Positions 23,760 to 31,678 of a stretch of DNA of 64,000 nt are shown here, piece after piece; within the stretch, counting starts at the first letter, position 1; every line of letters starts with the position of its first letter. The stretch is from NCBI RefSeq assembly GCF_013409625.1, contig NZ_JACCBF010000001.1, forward strand, positions 4,963,001-5,027,000, in the 5' to 3' direction. The notes beneath the pieces were generated by a model. It was not told the origin of the DNA. It saw only the letters and a program-made list of their open reading frames with translations, and searched no databases. The stretch comes from Nocardioides kongjuensis. GTDB taxonomy: Bacteria; Actinomycetota; Actinomycetes; Propionibacteriales; Nocardioidaceae. Both the position numbers and the translations under genes were made by a program.

Positions 23760-23845
23760 GCGAGTTTCACCGGCCGGCCGGTGAAACTCGCGCTTGGACG
23801 ATGAAACTTCCTCGTCCAAGCAAGAGAAACACCGGCCGGCCGGTG
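23760..23845. repeat. Compound palindromic element between ALDH and SDR genes
   Basis: The element has three parts. First, a perfect 32-bp palindrome at 23760-23791 (arms GCGAGTTTCACCGGCC). Second, a hairpin with 10-bp arms GCTTGGACGA (23792-23801) and TCGTCCAAGC (23812-23821) and loop TGAAACTTCC. Third, a 16-bp palindrome CACCGGCCGGCCGGTG at 23830-23845 followed by AAACTT, as in the first copy. CCGGCCGGCCGGTGAAACT is therefore present twice in direct orientation. It resembles a REP/BIME-type intergenic repeat or a compound terminator/attenuator inside the operon. Confidence 0.6.
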
Positions 23846-23869
23846 AAACTTGAGACGGGTGGGGATGAA

Positions 23870-24625
23870 GTGAACAAGCGGTTCGAGAACAAGGTCGTCG
23901 TGGTCACCGGCGCGGCGCAGGGCATCGGGGAGGCCTACGCCAGGGCGCTGGCCCGTGAGGGCGCGGCCGTGGTGGTCGCGGACCTCAACGCCGAGGCGGG
24001 GGAGCAGGTCGCGAAGCAGATCGAGGCCGACGGCGGCCGGGCGATCTTCGTGCCGTGCGACGTGTCGTCGGCCGAGTCGGCCGAGGCGCTCGTCTCCAGG
24101 ACCGTCGAGGAGCTCAGCGGCATCGACCATCTGGTCAACAACGCGGCCATCTACGGCAGCATGGAGTTCAACCTGCTGATCAGCGTCGACTGGGACTACT
24201 ACCGCAGGTTCATGGCGGTGAACCTCGACGGCGCGCTGGTGATGACCCGCGCGGTCCACCCGGAGATCGCCAAGCGCGGTGGGGGAGCGATCGTCAACCA
24301 GAGCTCGACCGCGGCCTACCTCTACTCCGGCTTCTACGGCCTCGCCAAGGCGGGCATCAACAGCCTGACGCAGCAGCTCGCCCACGAGCTCGGCGGCCAG
24401 CGGATCCGGGTCAACGCGATCGCGCCCGGCCCGACCGACACCGAGGCCACCCGCACCCAGGCCGGCGACGCAGCGAAGGACATCGTCCGCAACAGCCTGG
24501 CCATCAAGCGGATGGGTTCGGTCGACGACATGGTCGGCGCCCTGCTGTTCCTGCTCTCCGACGACGCGTCGTGGGTCACCGGCCAGATCCTGGCGGTCGA
24601 CGGCGGCCAGACCTTCCGGCTCTGA
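23870..24625 (+). CDS. SDR family oxidoreductase
   Basis: A 251-residue classical SDR: VVVVTGAAQGIGEAYARALA (TGxxxGxG cofactor motif), ADLNAE after strand 2 (Asp, so NAD is likely), NNAAIYG, QSSTAAYLYSGFYGLAKAG (Ser...Tyr-x-x-x-Lys) and IAPGPTDTE. GTG 23870 is chosen because the SDR fold begins at once (NKRFENKVVVVTG); the frame is open back to 23753, but that stretch is the palindromic element. It corresponds in order to Rv0769 of the M. tuberculosis cyp51 neighbourhood. It is probably co-transcribed with ALDH despite the 117-bp gap. Confidence 0.87.
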   Translation: MNKRFENKVVVVTGAAQGIGEAYARALAREGAAVVVADLNAEAGEQVAKQIEADGGRAIFVPCDVSSAESAEALVSRTVEELSGIDHLVNNAAIYGSMEFNLLISVDWDYYRRFMAVNLDGALVMTRAVHPEIAKRGGGAIVNQSSTAAYLYSGFYGLAKAGINSLTQQLAHELGGQRIRVNAIAPGPTDTEATRTQAGDAAKDIVRNSLAIKRMGSVDDMVGALLFLLSDDASWVTGQILAVDGGQTFRL

Positions 24626-25455
24626 TGGCTCCGATGGCGCCGATGGGCGAGCGCGTACGGGTCGGGTTCGTCGGCCTCGGCAACATCGGCAGGCCGATGG
24701 CGCTGCGGCTGGCGGCGGCCGAGGACATCGACCTCCAGGTGTACGACGTCGCGCCGGACCCGGTCGCCGAGCTGGTCGCCGCCGGGGCGAAGGCCGTCGG
24801 CTCCGTCGCCGAGCTCGACGTGGACGTCGTGTGCGTGATGGTGCGCGACGACGACCAGGTCCGGTCCGTCGCGGCCGACGTGGCGCCCGACACGGTGCTG
24901 GTCGTCCACTCGACCGTCGCGCCGGAGACCCCGGCCGCGCTGGCAGCCGACGGACGCCGGGTGCTCGACGCGCCGGTCAGCGGCGGGCCGATGGGTGCGG
25001 CGCAGGGGAGCCTGGCGATCATGGTCGGCGGGTCGGAGGACGCCTTCGCGGCGGCCCGGCCGGCGCTGGAGGTGATGGGCAGCAAGGTCGTGCACGCCGG
25101 TCCGGTCGGCTCCGGCACCCGGATGAAGTTGGCCCGCAACCTGATCCACTTCGTCGCGTTCACCGCCGTCACCGAGGCCCAGCGCCTCGCCGAGGCCGCC
25201 GACCTCGACCTGGCCGCACTCGGCGAGGTCGTCCGCCACACCGACGCGATCACGGGCGGACCCGGCGCGATCATGTACCGCACCACCACGGCGCCGATCG
25301 CCGAGGACGACTTCTGGCACGGCGTGTTCTCCCACGTCGCCGCGCTGGGGGAGAAGGACCTGGGCTTCGCGATCGCCCTCGCGGACGAGCTCGGCGTCGA
25401 CGTACCACTGGCGCGCGAGGCGCTGCCACGACTGGGGAAGGGACTGGGACTGTGA
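24625..25455 (+). CDS. NAD(P)-dependent oxidoreductase, 3-hydroxyisobutyrate dehydrogenase family
   Basis: A 276-residue protein with N-terminal VGFVGLGNIGRPMALRLA (GxGxxG dinucleotide fold), DAPVSGGPMGAAQGSLAIMVGG (substrate-binding motif) and the catalytic lysine region GTRMKLARNLI (Gly-x-x-x-Lys). It would oxidise a beta-hydroxy acid or related compound. ATG 24625 overlaps the SDR stop (TGATG); downstream in-frame ATGs at residues 4 and 7 are possible. It corresponds to Rv0770 in the mycobacterial cluster. Confidence 0.86.
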   Translation: MAPMAPMGERVRVGFVGLGNIGRPMALRLAAAEDIDLQVYDVAPDPVAELVAAGAKAVGSVAELDVDVVCVMVRDDDQVRSVAADVAPDTVLVVHSTVAPETPAALAADGRRVLDAPVSGGPMGAAQGSLAIMVGGSEDAFAAARPALEVMGSKVVHAGPVGSGTRMKLARNLIHFVAFTAVTEAQRLAEAADLDLAALGEVVRHTDAITGGPGAIMYRTTTAPIAEDDFWHGVFSHVAALGEKDLGFAIALADELGVDVPLAREALPRLGKGLGL

Positions 25456-25847
25456 CGAGCGACGACAAGTTCGACGACCTGCCGGAGCTGCGGGCCAGGG
25501 GCCTGCGCAAGATGGAGCAGGTCTACGGCTTCGACATGACCGACGGCACCGGTGACTTCTTCCGTTACACCGCCGACCACCTGTTCGCCGACATCTGGGA
25601 GCGCCCCGGCCTCTCCGACCGCGACCGCCGCCTGCTGCTCATCGGCATGCTCGCGGGCCAGGGTGCCGCCGACGTCCTCGGCATCCAGGTCCCCGCCGCC
25701 CACGCCGCCGGCGAGCTCGACGACGACGCGCTGCGCGAGATCGTGGTCTTCCTCAGCCACTACGCCGGCTGGCCGCAGGGGGCGCGGCTGAACTCGATCG
25801 TCGAGGAGACGATCGCGAAGTCGAAGCGCAAGAAGGCCGGCTTCTAG
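25452..25847 (+). CDS. Carboxymuconolactone decarboxylase (CMD) family protein
   Basis: A 131-residue protein: RRLLLIGMLAGQGAADVLGIQVPAAHAAGELDDDALREIVVFLSHYAGWPQGARLNSIVEE follows the CMD pattern (AAxxxAxxAGxxxxEIxExxxHxAxYxGxPxA). The redox CxxC pair of AhpD-type members is absent, so it is of the gamma-CMD/decarboxylase-like type. GTG 25452 overlaps the previous stop (GTGA). It is the last gene of the operon, as Rv0771 is in M. tuberculosis. Confidence 0.85.
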   Translation: MTSDDKFDDLPELRARGLRKMEQVYGFDMTDGTGDFFRYTADHLFADIWERPGLSDRDRRLLLIGMLAGQGAADVLGIQVPAAHAAGELDDDALREIVVFLSHYAGWPQGARLNSIVEETIAKSKRKKAGF

Positions 25848-25856
25848 GGGGCCTGC

Positions 25857-26297
25857 TCAGCCGGCCTCGAGGTTCTGCCGCATCCGGTTCAGCGCGTCCC
25901 GCACCACCTCCACCTCGGAGGCCCCCAGGCCGTCGAGCATCCGCTTCTCCAGCGCCTCGACCGCGGGCCGCTGCTCGTCGATGAGCGCGCGGCCGGCGTC
26001 GGTGAGGTGGATCAGGATCCGACGGCCGTCGTCGGGGTCGCGGAACCGCTCGACCAGGCCGCGCCGGTGCAGGGCGGCGACGAGGTCGGCCATCGACTGC
26101 GTGGTGACGAACGAGTTGCGCGCCAACGCGGCGGCGGTGAGGTCGTCGCGTCGCTCGAGCACGGTGAGCGCGGTGAACTGTAGTGCGGTCACGCCGGCCG
26201 GCTTGAGCAGGTCGTCGAGGTGCGCGCGGACAGCGAGCTCGACCTGCTTGACGGCGTACAGCAGGGACGGGGACGCACGGCGCCGGGAGTTGCTCAC
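25857..26297 (-). CDS. MarR family transcriptional regulator
   Basis: A 146-residue MarR protein with a winged helix: LTALQ-type start GVTALQFTALTVLERRDDLTAAALARNSFVTTQSMADLVAALHRRGLVERFRDPDDGRRILIHLTDAGRALI, including the DxRR wing. The start is GTG 26297. It is divergent from the CoA-thioester operon beginning at 26414, and two related palindromes in the gap are its likely binding sites. By analogy with CouR-type MarR repressors it may respond to an acyl-CoA made by the operon; this is inference. Confidence 0.87.
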   Translation of the reverse strand: MSNSRRRASPSLLYAVKQVELAVRAHLDDLLKPAGVTALQFTALTVLERRDDLTAAALARNSFVTTQSMADLVAALHRRGLVERFRDPDDGRRILIHLTDAGRALIDEQRPAVEALEKRMLDGLGASEVEVVRDALNRMRQNLEAG

Positions 26298-26337
26298 GAC
26301 CGGACCTCCAGGGATCGACTCGCGTCCAGTCTATTGA

Positions 26338-26391
26338 CAGGAATCCTGATGATCCAGCACCATCCCGATTCAACAGGAAACCTGTTGAATC
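26338..26391. promoter_or_regulatory. Two related palindromic operators (MarR-type)
   Basis: A perfect inverted repeat at 26367-26391 has 11-bp arms GATTCAACAGG and CCTGTTGAATC around AAA. A shorter relative, CAGGAATCCTG, lies at 26338-26348. Both share the core ACAGGAAnCCTG; the centres are about 36 bp apart. They sit between the divergent MarR gene and the crotonase operon, which makes them likely MarR operators. Confidence 0.65.
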
Positions 26392-26413
26392 GCCGAGAAC
26401 GCCGGAGGTCGTC

Positions 26414-27202
26414 GTGGAACTGCCCGCATCGCTGGAGCTGCGCCGTGAGGGGCGTGACGGGGAGGTCGGGGTGCTCACGCTCGCCCGCCCCGGGAAGCGC
26501 AACGCCCTCGACGACGCGACGGTCGAGGCGCTGGGCCGGTTCTTCGAGGAGCCGCCGGCAGGCGTGGAGGTCGTCGTGCTCGACGCCCAGGGGAACCACT
26601 TCTCGGCCGGGCTGGACCTCTCCGAGCTCGCCGAGCGCGACGCCGTCGCCGGCCTGCACCACTCGCGGATGTGGCACCGGGCGTTCGGACGGATCGAGTC
26701 CGGCCGGGTGCCGGTCATCTCCGTGCTCAAGGGGGCCGTCGTCGGCGGCGGGCTCGAGCTGGCTGCCGCCACCCACCTGCGCGTGGCCGAGGACAGCGCC
26801 TTCTTCGCGCTGCCTGAGGGGCAGCGTGGGCTCTTCGTCGGGGGTGGCGCCTCGGTGCGGGTGCCGCGCCTGATCGGGGCCCACCGGATGGCCGACCTGA
26901 TGCTCACCGGCCGCGTGCTGACCGCCGTCGAGGCCGAGCAGCTCGGCCTGGCCCACTACCGCGTGCCCGCCGGCGCCGGCCTGGCGAAGGCGCTCGAGCT
27001 CGCCGCCCGGGTCGCGAGCAACTCGGCGGTCACCAACTACGCCGTGCTGCACGCGCTCCCGCAGATCGCCGCCTCCGCACCGGAGGCGGGGCTGCTCATG
27101 GAGTCGCTGATGGCGGCGGTCGCGCAGAGCAGCGGCGAGGCGAAGGAGCGGATGGCGGACTTCCTGGCCGGCCGTGCGGCCAAGGTGGGAGAGGGGCGAT
27201 GA
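26414..27202 (+). CDS. Enoyl-CoA hydratase/isomerase family protein (crotonase)
   Basis: A 262-residue crotonase: LARPGKRNALDDATVEAL, NHFSAGLDLSEL (oxyanion hole loop), VISVLKGAVVGGGLELAAATHLRVAEDSAFFALPEGQRGLFVGGGASVRVPRLIG. The PEGxxG stretch holds the usual acidic residue. It hydrates or rearranges an acyl-CoA double bond. GTG 26414 follows the ribosome site GGAGG by a few bases. It opens a four-gene operon; the next gene overlaps by GATGAG. Its partners suggest hydration of an enoyl-CoA on the way to a beta-ketoacyl-CoA. Confidence 0.88.
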   Translation: MELPASLELRREGRDGEVGVLTLARPGKRNALDDATVEALGRFFEEPPAGVEVVVLDAQGNHFSAGLDLSELAERDAVAGLHHSRMWHRAFGRIESGRVPVISVLKGAVVGGGLELAAATHLRVAEDSAFFALPEGQRGLFVGGGASVRVPRLIGAHRMADLMLTGRVLTAVEAEQLGLAHYRVPAGAGLAKALELAARVASNSAVTNYAVLHALPQIAASAPEAGLLMESLMAAVAQSSGEAKERMADFLAGRAAKVGEGR

Positions 27203-29160
27203 GCGCGCCCGAGCTGCTGAACGGTCCCATGCCCGCGGCCGTCGAACGCGCCCGGGTGCAGGGGTTCCTGCGCTGGCTCGCGGCCGAGCGCGGTGTCACG
27301 CTCGCCACGTGGGAGGAGCTGCACGCCTGGTCGGTCGCCGAGCTCGAGCAGTTCTGGGCGGCGGTGTGGGACTACTTCGGCGTCCGCGCCCATGCGCCGT
27401 ACGACGCGGTGCTGCTCGAGCGCACCATGCCCGGCACGCAGTGGTTCCCCGGCGCCCGCCTCAACTACGCCGAGCACTGCCTCGGCCTCCCCGAGGACGC
27501 CGACCGCGTCGCCGTCGTGGCCGTGAGCCAGACCCGGGAGCGGCGCGAGCTGACCTTCGCCCGGCTCGCCGACGACGTACGACGCGTGCGCGCCGGCCTG
27601 CAGCGCCTCGGCGTCGGCCCGGGCGACCGGGTGGCGGCGTATCTCCCCAACATCCCCGAGACCCTCGTCGCCTTCCTCGCCACCGCCAGCCTCGGCGCGG
27701 TCTGGGCGAGCTGCGCGCCGGAGTTCGGTGCGCTCGCCGTGGCCGACCGGTTCGCGCAGGTGGAGCCGACGGTGCTGCTCGCCGTGGCCGGCTACACCTA
27801 CGGTGACAAGGCGGTCGACCGGCGCGGCGAGGTCGCCGAGATCCGGGCCGCGCTGCCCACCGTCGAGCACGTCGTCCACGTGCCCTACGGCCCGCAGGCC
27901 CTGCCCGACAGCACGCCCTGGGCCGAGCTGGTCGCCGACACCGACGCGCCGCTGGCCTTCGAGCCGGTCCCCTTCGACCATCCGCTGTGCATCCTCTTCT
28001 CCTCGGGCACCACCGGGAAGCCGAAGGCGATCGTGCACCGCCACGGCGGGATCCTGCTCGAGCACCTCAAGAACCACGCCTTCCACTGGGACCTCGGCGC
28101 TGACGACCGGCTGCTCTGGTTCACCACCACCGCCTGGATGATGTGGAACACCCTGGTCTCCGCGCTGCTGGTCCGCGCATCGGTGGTGATGATCGACGGC
28201 AACCCGCTGCACCCGGACCTGCGCGCGCAGTGGCGCCTGGCCGCCGAGACCGGCGCCACCCTGGTGGGCGCGAGCCCGGGCTACCTGATGGCCTGCCGCA
28301 AGGACGGCGTCCGTCCGGCCGAGGAGCACGACCTGTCGCGGCTGCGGCAGATCGGCGCGGCCGGGAGCCCCCTGCCCGCTGAGGGATTCCGCTGGGTGGC
28401 CGAGCAGTTCGGCGACCGGGTGCTGCTCAACGTCGGCAGTGGCGGCACCGACGTGTGCACCGGCCTGGTCCAGGCCTCGCCGCTGCAGCCGGTCTGGGTG
28501 GGGGAGATGACCTACCCGAGCCTGGGTGTCGACCTCCACGCGTACGACGACCGGGGCCGTCCCGTCGTCGGCGACGTCGGCGAGCTGGTGATCACCTCCC
28601 CGATGCCGTCGATGCCGGTCGGCTTCTGGGGCGACGACGACGGAGAGCGGTTCCGCGCGGCGTACTTCGACACCTTCCCCGGCGTCTTCCGGTTCGGCGA
28701 CTGGTGCCGGTTCTCGGAGGTCGGGTCCTGCGTGATCACGGGTCGTTCCGACGCGACGCTCAACCGCGGCGGCGTCCGGCTCGGGACCGCCGAGTTCTAC
28801 CGCGCCCTGCAGGACGTCCCGGAGATCACCGACAGCGTCGTCGTGCACCTCGAGGACCCTGAGGGCGGGCTCGGCCGGCTGTTGCTCTTCGTCGTCCCGG
28901 CCGCCGGCGTCGAGATCGACGACGACCTGCGGCGGCACCTGGCCACGACGCTGCGCACCGCGCTCTCGCCGCGGCACGTCCCCGACGAGATCGTCCCGGT
29001 GCCGGCCGTCCCCTACAGCCGCACCGGCAAGAAGCTCGAGGTGCCGGTCAAGCGGATCCTGCGCGGAGGCGACCCCGGCACGGTCGCATCCGCCGGGGCG
29101 TTGCTGGACCCGAGCGCGCTCGACGCCTTCGCGCGCTACCGCGACGGGGGCCTGCGATGA
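27199..29160 (+). CDS. Acetoacetyl-CoA synthetase-family acyl-CoA ligase
   Basis: A 653-residue ANL-superfamily ligase of the usual length for acetoacetate-CoA ligase. The AMP-binding motif is LFSSGTTGKPKAIVH, preceded by the family's WFPGARLNYAEH block and followed by WTTTAWMMWN-like WFTTTAWMMWNTLVSALL, GSGGTDVCTGL, RSDATLNRGGVRLGTAEFY and the C-terminal lysine region YSRTGKKLEVPVKRIL. It activates a short- or medium-chain (keto) acid with ATP and CoA. In this operon the true substrate may be a beta-hydroxy, enoic or keto acid rather than acetoacetate. It is coupled by overlaps to crotonase upstream and the dehydrogenase downstream. Confidence 0.87.
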   Translation: MSAPELLNGPMPAAVERARVQGFLRWLAAERGVTLATWEELHAWSVAELEQFWAAVWDYFGVRAHAPYDAVLLERTMPGTQWFPGARLNYAEHCLGLPEDADRVAVVAVSQTRERRELTFARLADDVRRVRAGLQRLGVGPGDRVAAYLPNIPETLVAFLATASLGAVWASCAPEFGALAVADRFAQVEPTVLLAVAGYTYGDKAVDRRGEVAEIRAALPTVEHVVHVPYGPQALPDSTPWAELVADTDAPLAFEPVPFDHPLCILFSSGTTGKPKAIVHRHGGILLEHLKNHAFHWDLGADDRLLWFTTTAWMMWNTLVSALLVRASVVMIDGNPLHPDLRAQWRLAAETGATLVGASPGYLMACRKDGVRPAEEHDLSRLRQIGAAGSPLPAEGFRWVAEQFGDRVLLNVGSGGTDVCTGLVQASPLQPVWVGEMTYPSLGVDLHAYDDRGRPVVGDVGELVITSPMPSMPVGFWGDDDGERFRAAYFDTFPGVFRFGDWCRFSEVGSCVITGRSDATLNRGGVRLGTAEFYRALQDVPEITDSVVVHLEDPEGGLGRLLLFVVPAAGVEIDDDLRRHLATTLRTALSPRHVPDEIVPVPAVPYSRTGKKLEVPVKRILRGGDPGTVASAGALLDPSALDAFARYRDGGLR

Positions 29161-30092
29161 CGAGGCCGGTCGCCGTCGTCGGCACCGGGACCATCGGCGC
29201 CAGCTGGGCTGCGCTCTTCCTCGCTCGTGGCCACGACGTCCGTGCCCACGACCCCGCGCCCGGAGCTGAAGCGAGGTTGAGGAACGCCGTCGCCGACGCC
29301 TGGCCGGCCCTGGCCCGGCTCGGCCTGGCCCCCGGCGCGGACCGCTCCCGGCTCTCGTTCCACGGCCACCTCGACGCCGCGCTCCACGATGCCGGCTTCG
29401 TGCAGGAGTCCGGCCCCGAGGACCTCGACCTCAAGGCCGCGCTGCTGGGGGCGATCGACGCGAACGCGCCCGCCGACGCGGTCGTCGCCAGCAGCTCCTC
29501 GGGCCTGATGCCCTCCACGCTGCAGGCGATGTGCGCCCGCCACCCCGAGCGGGTGCTCGTCGGCCACCCCTTCCACCCGGCCGCGCTCGTCCCGCTCGTC
29601 GAGGTGGTTCCCGGCGCGGCGTCGACCGAACGGGTCGTCACCCGGGCGATCGCGTTCTACGCCGACCTCGGCAAGCGCCCGATCGTCGTACGTCGCGAGG
29701 TCCCGGGCCACGTCACCAACCGCCTGCAGGCGGCGCTGTGGCGTGAGGCCTACTCACTCGTCGAGCGCGGCGTGGCCACCGTCGCCGACATCGACACCGC
29801 GATCAGCAACGGCCCCGGCCTGCGCTGGGCCCTGCTGGGCCCGCTCGTCGGGCAGCACCTGTCCGGCGGGCCCGGCGGGATGGCGCACACCCTGCGCCAC
29901 CTCGGTCCGCCGGCCCAGGCCTGGATGGACGACCTCGGCACCCCGCAGCTCACCGACGAGCTGGCCGACCTCCTGGTCCGCGGTGTCGACGACGAGCTCG
30001 CCGGCATCGACCAGCAGGCGATGGCCGCCGCCCGGGACGAGCTCCTCGTCGACCTGCTCGCCCGCAAGCGCGACGCCACCGCGCTCCCCTGA
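29157..30092 (+). CDS. 3-hydroxyacyl-CoA dehydrogenase family (lambda-crystallin/carnitine dehydrogenase-like)
   Basis: A 311-residue protein with the NAD motif VAVVGTGTIGASWAALFLARGHDV, VQESGPEDLDLK, SSSSGLMPS and GHPFHPAALVPLVEVVPG (catalytic His region), then VTNRLQAALWREAYSLVERGVATVADIDTAISNGPGLRW. Single-domain proteins of this type oxidise L-3-hydroxyacyl substrates with NAD. ATG 29157 overlaps the ligase stop (ATGA). Between a crotonase and an amidohydrolase-type cleaving enzyme it most likely makes a beta-ketoacyl-CoA. Confidence 0.88.
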   Translation: MTRPVAVVGTGTIGASWAALFLARGHDVRAHDPAPGAEARLRNAVADAWPALARLGLAPGADRSRLSFHGHLDAALHDAGFVQESGPEDLDLKAALLGAIDANAPADAVVASSSSGLMPSTLQAMCARHPERVLVGHPFHPAALVPLVEVVPGAASTERVVTRAIAFYADLGKRPIVVRREVPGHVTNRLQAALWREAYSLVERGVATVADIDTAISNGPGLRWALLGPLVGQHLSGGPGGMAHTLRHLGPPAQAWMDDLGTPQLTDELADLLVRGVDDELAGIDQQAMAAARDELLVDLLARKRDATALP

Positions 30093-30105
30093 GGAGGAGG
30101 ACCCC

Positions 30106-30993
30106 ATGACCTACGCACCCCGCATCGACCCGGACGCGATCGTCGCGCTCGACATGCACGCCCACGTCGAGGCGGACGACCACGGCCGTCTCTCCCTCGA
30201 CCAGGAGCTCCTCGACGCCTCGGCGACGTACTTCAGGGCCGACCAGGACCGCACGCCGACCGTCGAGCGGCTGGCCGCCCACTACCGCGCGCGGAGCATG
30301 GCGGCCGTCGTCTTCACCGTCGACGCGACGACCGCACTCGGCCACCCGGCCCTGTCCAGCGAGGAGATCGCCGAGCAGGCCGCCGAGCACGCCGACGTCC
30401 TGGTCCCGTTCGGCTCCGTCGACCCGCTGACCGGCGACGCCGCGGTGAGGCGAGCCCGCCTCCTCGTCGAGAGGTACGGCGTGCGCGGGTTCAAGTTCCA
30501 CCCGAGCCTGCAGGCCTTCCGGCCCGACGACCCGGCGTACGCCCCGCTCTGGGCGACCCTCGAGGAGCTCGGCGTGGTGGCGTTGTTCCACACCGGCCAG
30601 ACCGGGATCGGCGCCGGGCTGCCCGGCGGCCGGGGCATCAAGCTGCGCTGGTCCGACCCGATGCTGATCGACGACGTGGCTGCCGACTTCCCGAACCTGC
30701 GGATCGTGCTGGCGCACCCGGGCGTCCCGTGGGTCGACTCCTCGATGGCGATCGCCACCCACAAGGCCAACGTGTTCATCGACCTGTCGGGCTGGGCGCC
30801 CAAGTACCTCCCGCCCCAGCTGGTCCGGCAGGCGGGCACGATCCTGCGCCACAAGGTGCTCTTCGGCTCGGACTACCCGGTGCTCGCGCCGGACCGCTGG
30901 CTCGCCGAGTTCGCCGCGCTGGACGTCCCGGACCTCGCGCGGCCCCTCATCCTCAAGGAGAACGCCCTGGCCCTGCTGGGGCTCAGCGGCTGA
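30106..30993 (+). CDS. Amidohydrolase-superfamily hydrolase (PF04909 type), possible beta-ketoacyl-CoA cleaving enzyme
   Basis: A 295-residue TIM-barrel metal hydrolase: ALDMHAHVE (HxH metal ligands), GFKFHPSLQAF, FHTGQTG, LAHPGVPW and FGSDYPVLAPDRW (final Asp ligand). The ribosome site GAGGAGGAGG precedes ATG 30106. Family members close retro-Claisen or decarboxylation reactions; in Rhodococcus the CouO-type member cleaves a beta-ketoacyl-CoA in p-hydroxycinnamate breakdown. The operon here (MarR, hydratase, ligase, dehydrogenase, amidohydrolase) has the same enzyme classes, so a retro-Claisen role is a reasonable inference. Its stop lies 11 bp inside the convergent TetR gene. Confidence 0.8.
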   Translation: MTYAPRIDPDAIVALDMHAHVEADDHGRLSLDQELLDASATYFRADQDRTPTVERLAAHYRARSMAAVVFTVDATTALGHPALSSEEIAEQAAEHADVLVPFGSVDPLTGDAAVRRARLLVERYGVRGFKFHPSLQAFRPDDPAYAPLWATLEELGVVALFHTGQTGIGAGLPGGRGIKLRWSDPMLIDDVAADFPNLRIVLAHPGVPWVDSSMAIATHKANVFIDLSGWAPKYLPPQLVRQAGTILRHKVLFGSDYPVLAPDRWLAEFAALDVPDLARPLILKENALALLGLSG

Positions 30994-31642
30994 CGAGGGC
31001 CTCGAACGAGTCGAGCAGCACCTCGATGCCGTCGAGGAAGACCTCGCGCGGAGTCAGCGCCAGCAGGTCGGGGAGCACGGCGGCGAGCGCCGGGTGCCGC
31101 GCGGGGTCGACGGCGCGCAGGTCGCCGACCCAGCTCGACGGCGGGACGCCGGCGATCTCCATCAGCCGCTGCCCGGCCAGGGTCGCGGCAGCGGCGAGCA
31201 CGTAGCTGGAGTACGCCGCGTAGCAGCGCACCACCTGCTGCCGGTCGAGGCCGGCCCGGCCCAGCTGGCTGAGGATCCAGTCGATGACGTCGAGCTCGCC
31301 CTGGCCTCCGGTCGCGATGGCGGTCGCCTCGGCGCCGACCTGGGGATGGGCCGCGAAGACGTCGATGGTGCTGATGGCGCCCTCGCGCAGCTGGTCGCGC
31401 CACGGAGCGTCCCGGTCGACGCCCGCGAGGGACGTCGCGATGAGCCCGTCGAGCAGGGCGGCCATCAGCTCGTCCTTGTCGCGGAACCGGCGGTAGATCG
31501 CGGTCGGGTCGGCGCCCAGCGCTGCGCCCAGGCTGCGGAAGGTCAGGGGCGCGCCGCTCGCGACGAGCTCGGTCGCGGTCGCGAGGATCGCCTCGCGGTC
31601 CAGCGCGACGCGCTCCCTCGAACGGCGGGTGTCGGCACTCAT
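30983..31642 (-). CDS. TetR family transcriptional regulator
   Basis: A 219-residue TetR protein: LDREAILATATELVASGAPLTFRSLGAALGADPTAIYRRFRDKDELMAALLDGL is the DNA-binding domain at about residues 14-67. ATG 31642 follows the ribosome site AAGGAGGAC; the open frame upstream adds only promoter DNA. A tandem array of three palindromes lies 37-71 bp upstream, between it and the divergent amidohydrolase-ABC operon, and it is the probable repressor of that operon. Confidence 0.87.
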   Translation of the reverse strand: MSADTRRSRERVALDREAILATATELVASGAPLTFRSLGAALGADPTAIYRRFRDKDELMAALLDGLIATSLAGVDRDAPWRDQLREGAISTIDVFAAHPQVGAEATAIATGGQGELDVIDWILSQLGRAGLDRQQVVRCYAAYSSYVLAAAATLAGQRLMEIAGVPPSSWVGDLRAVDPARHPALAAVLPDLLALTPREVFLDGIEVLLDSFEALVSR

Positions 31643-31678
31643 CTGTCCTCCTTCGTGACGCTCCCACCCTACCTGCGC

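Noticed and set aside
23753-23869. Extended N-terminus of the SDR gene from ATG 23753
   Set aside because: It would translate the palindromic element; the SDR fold begins directly at GTG 23870.
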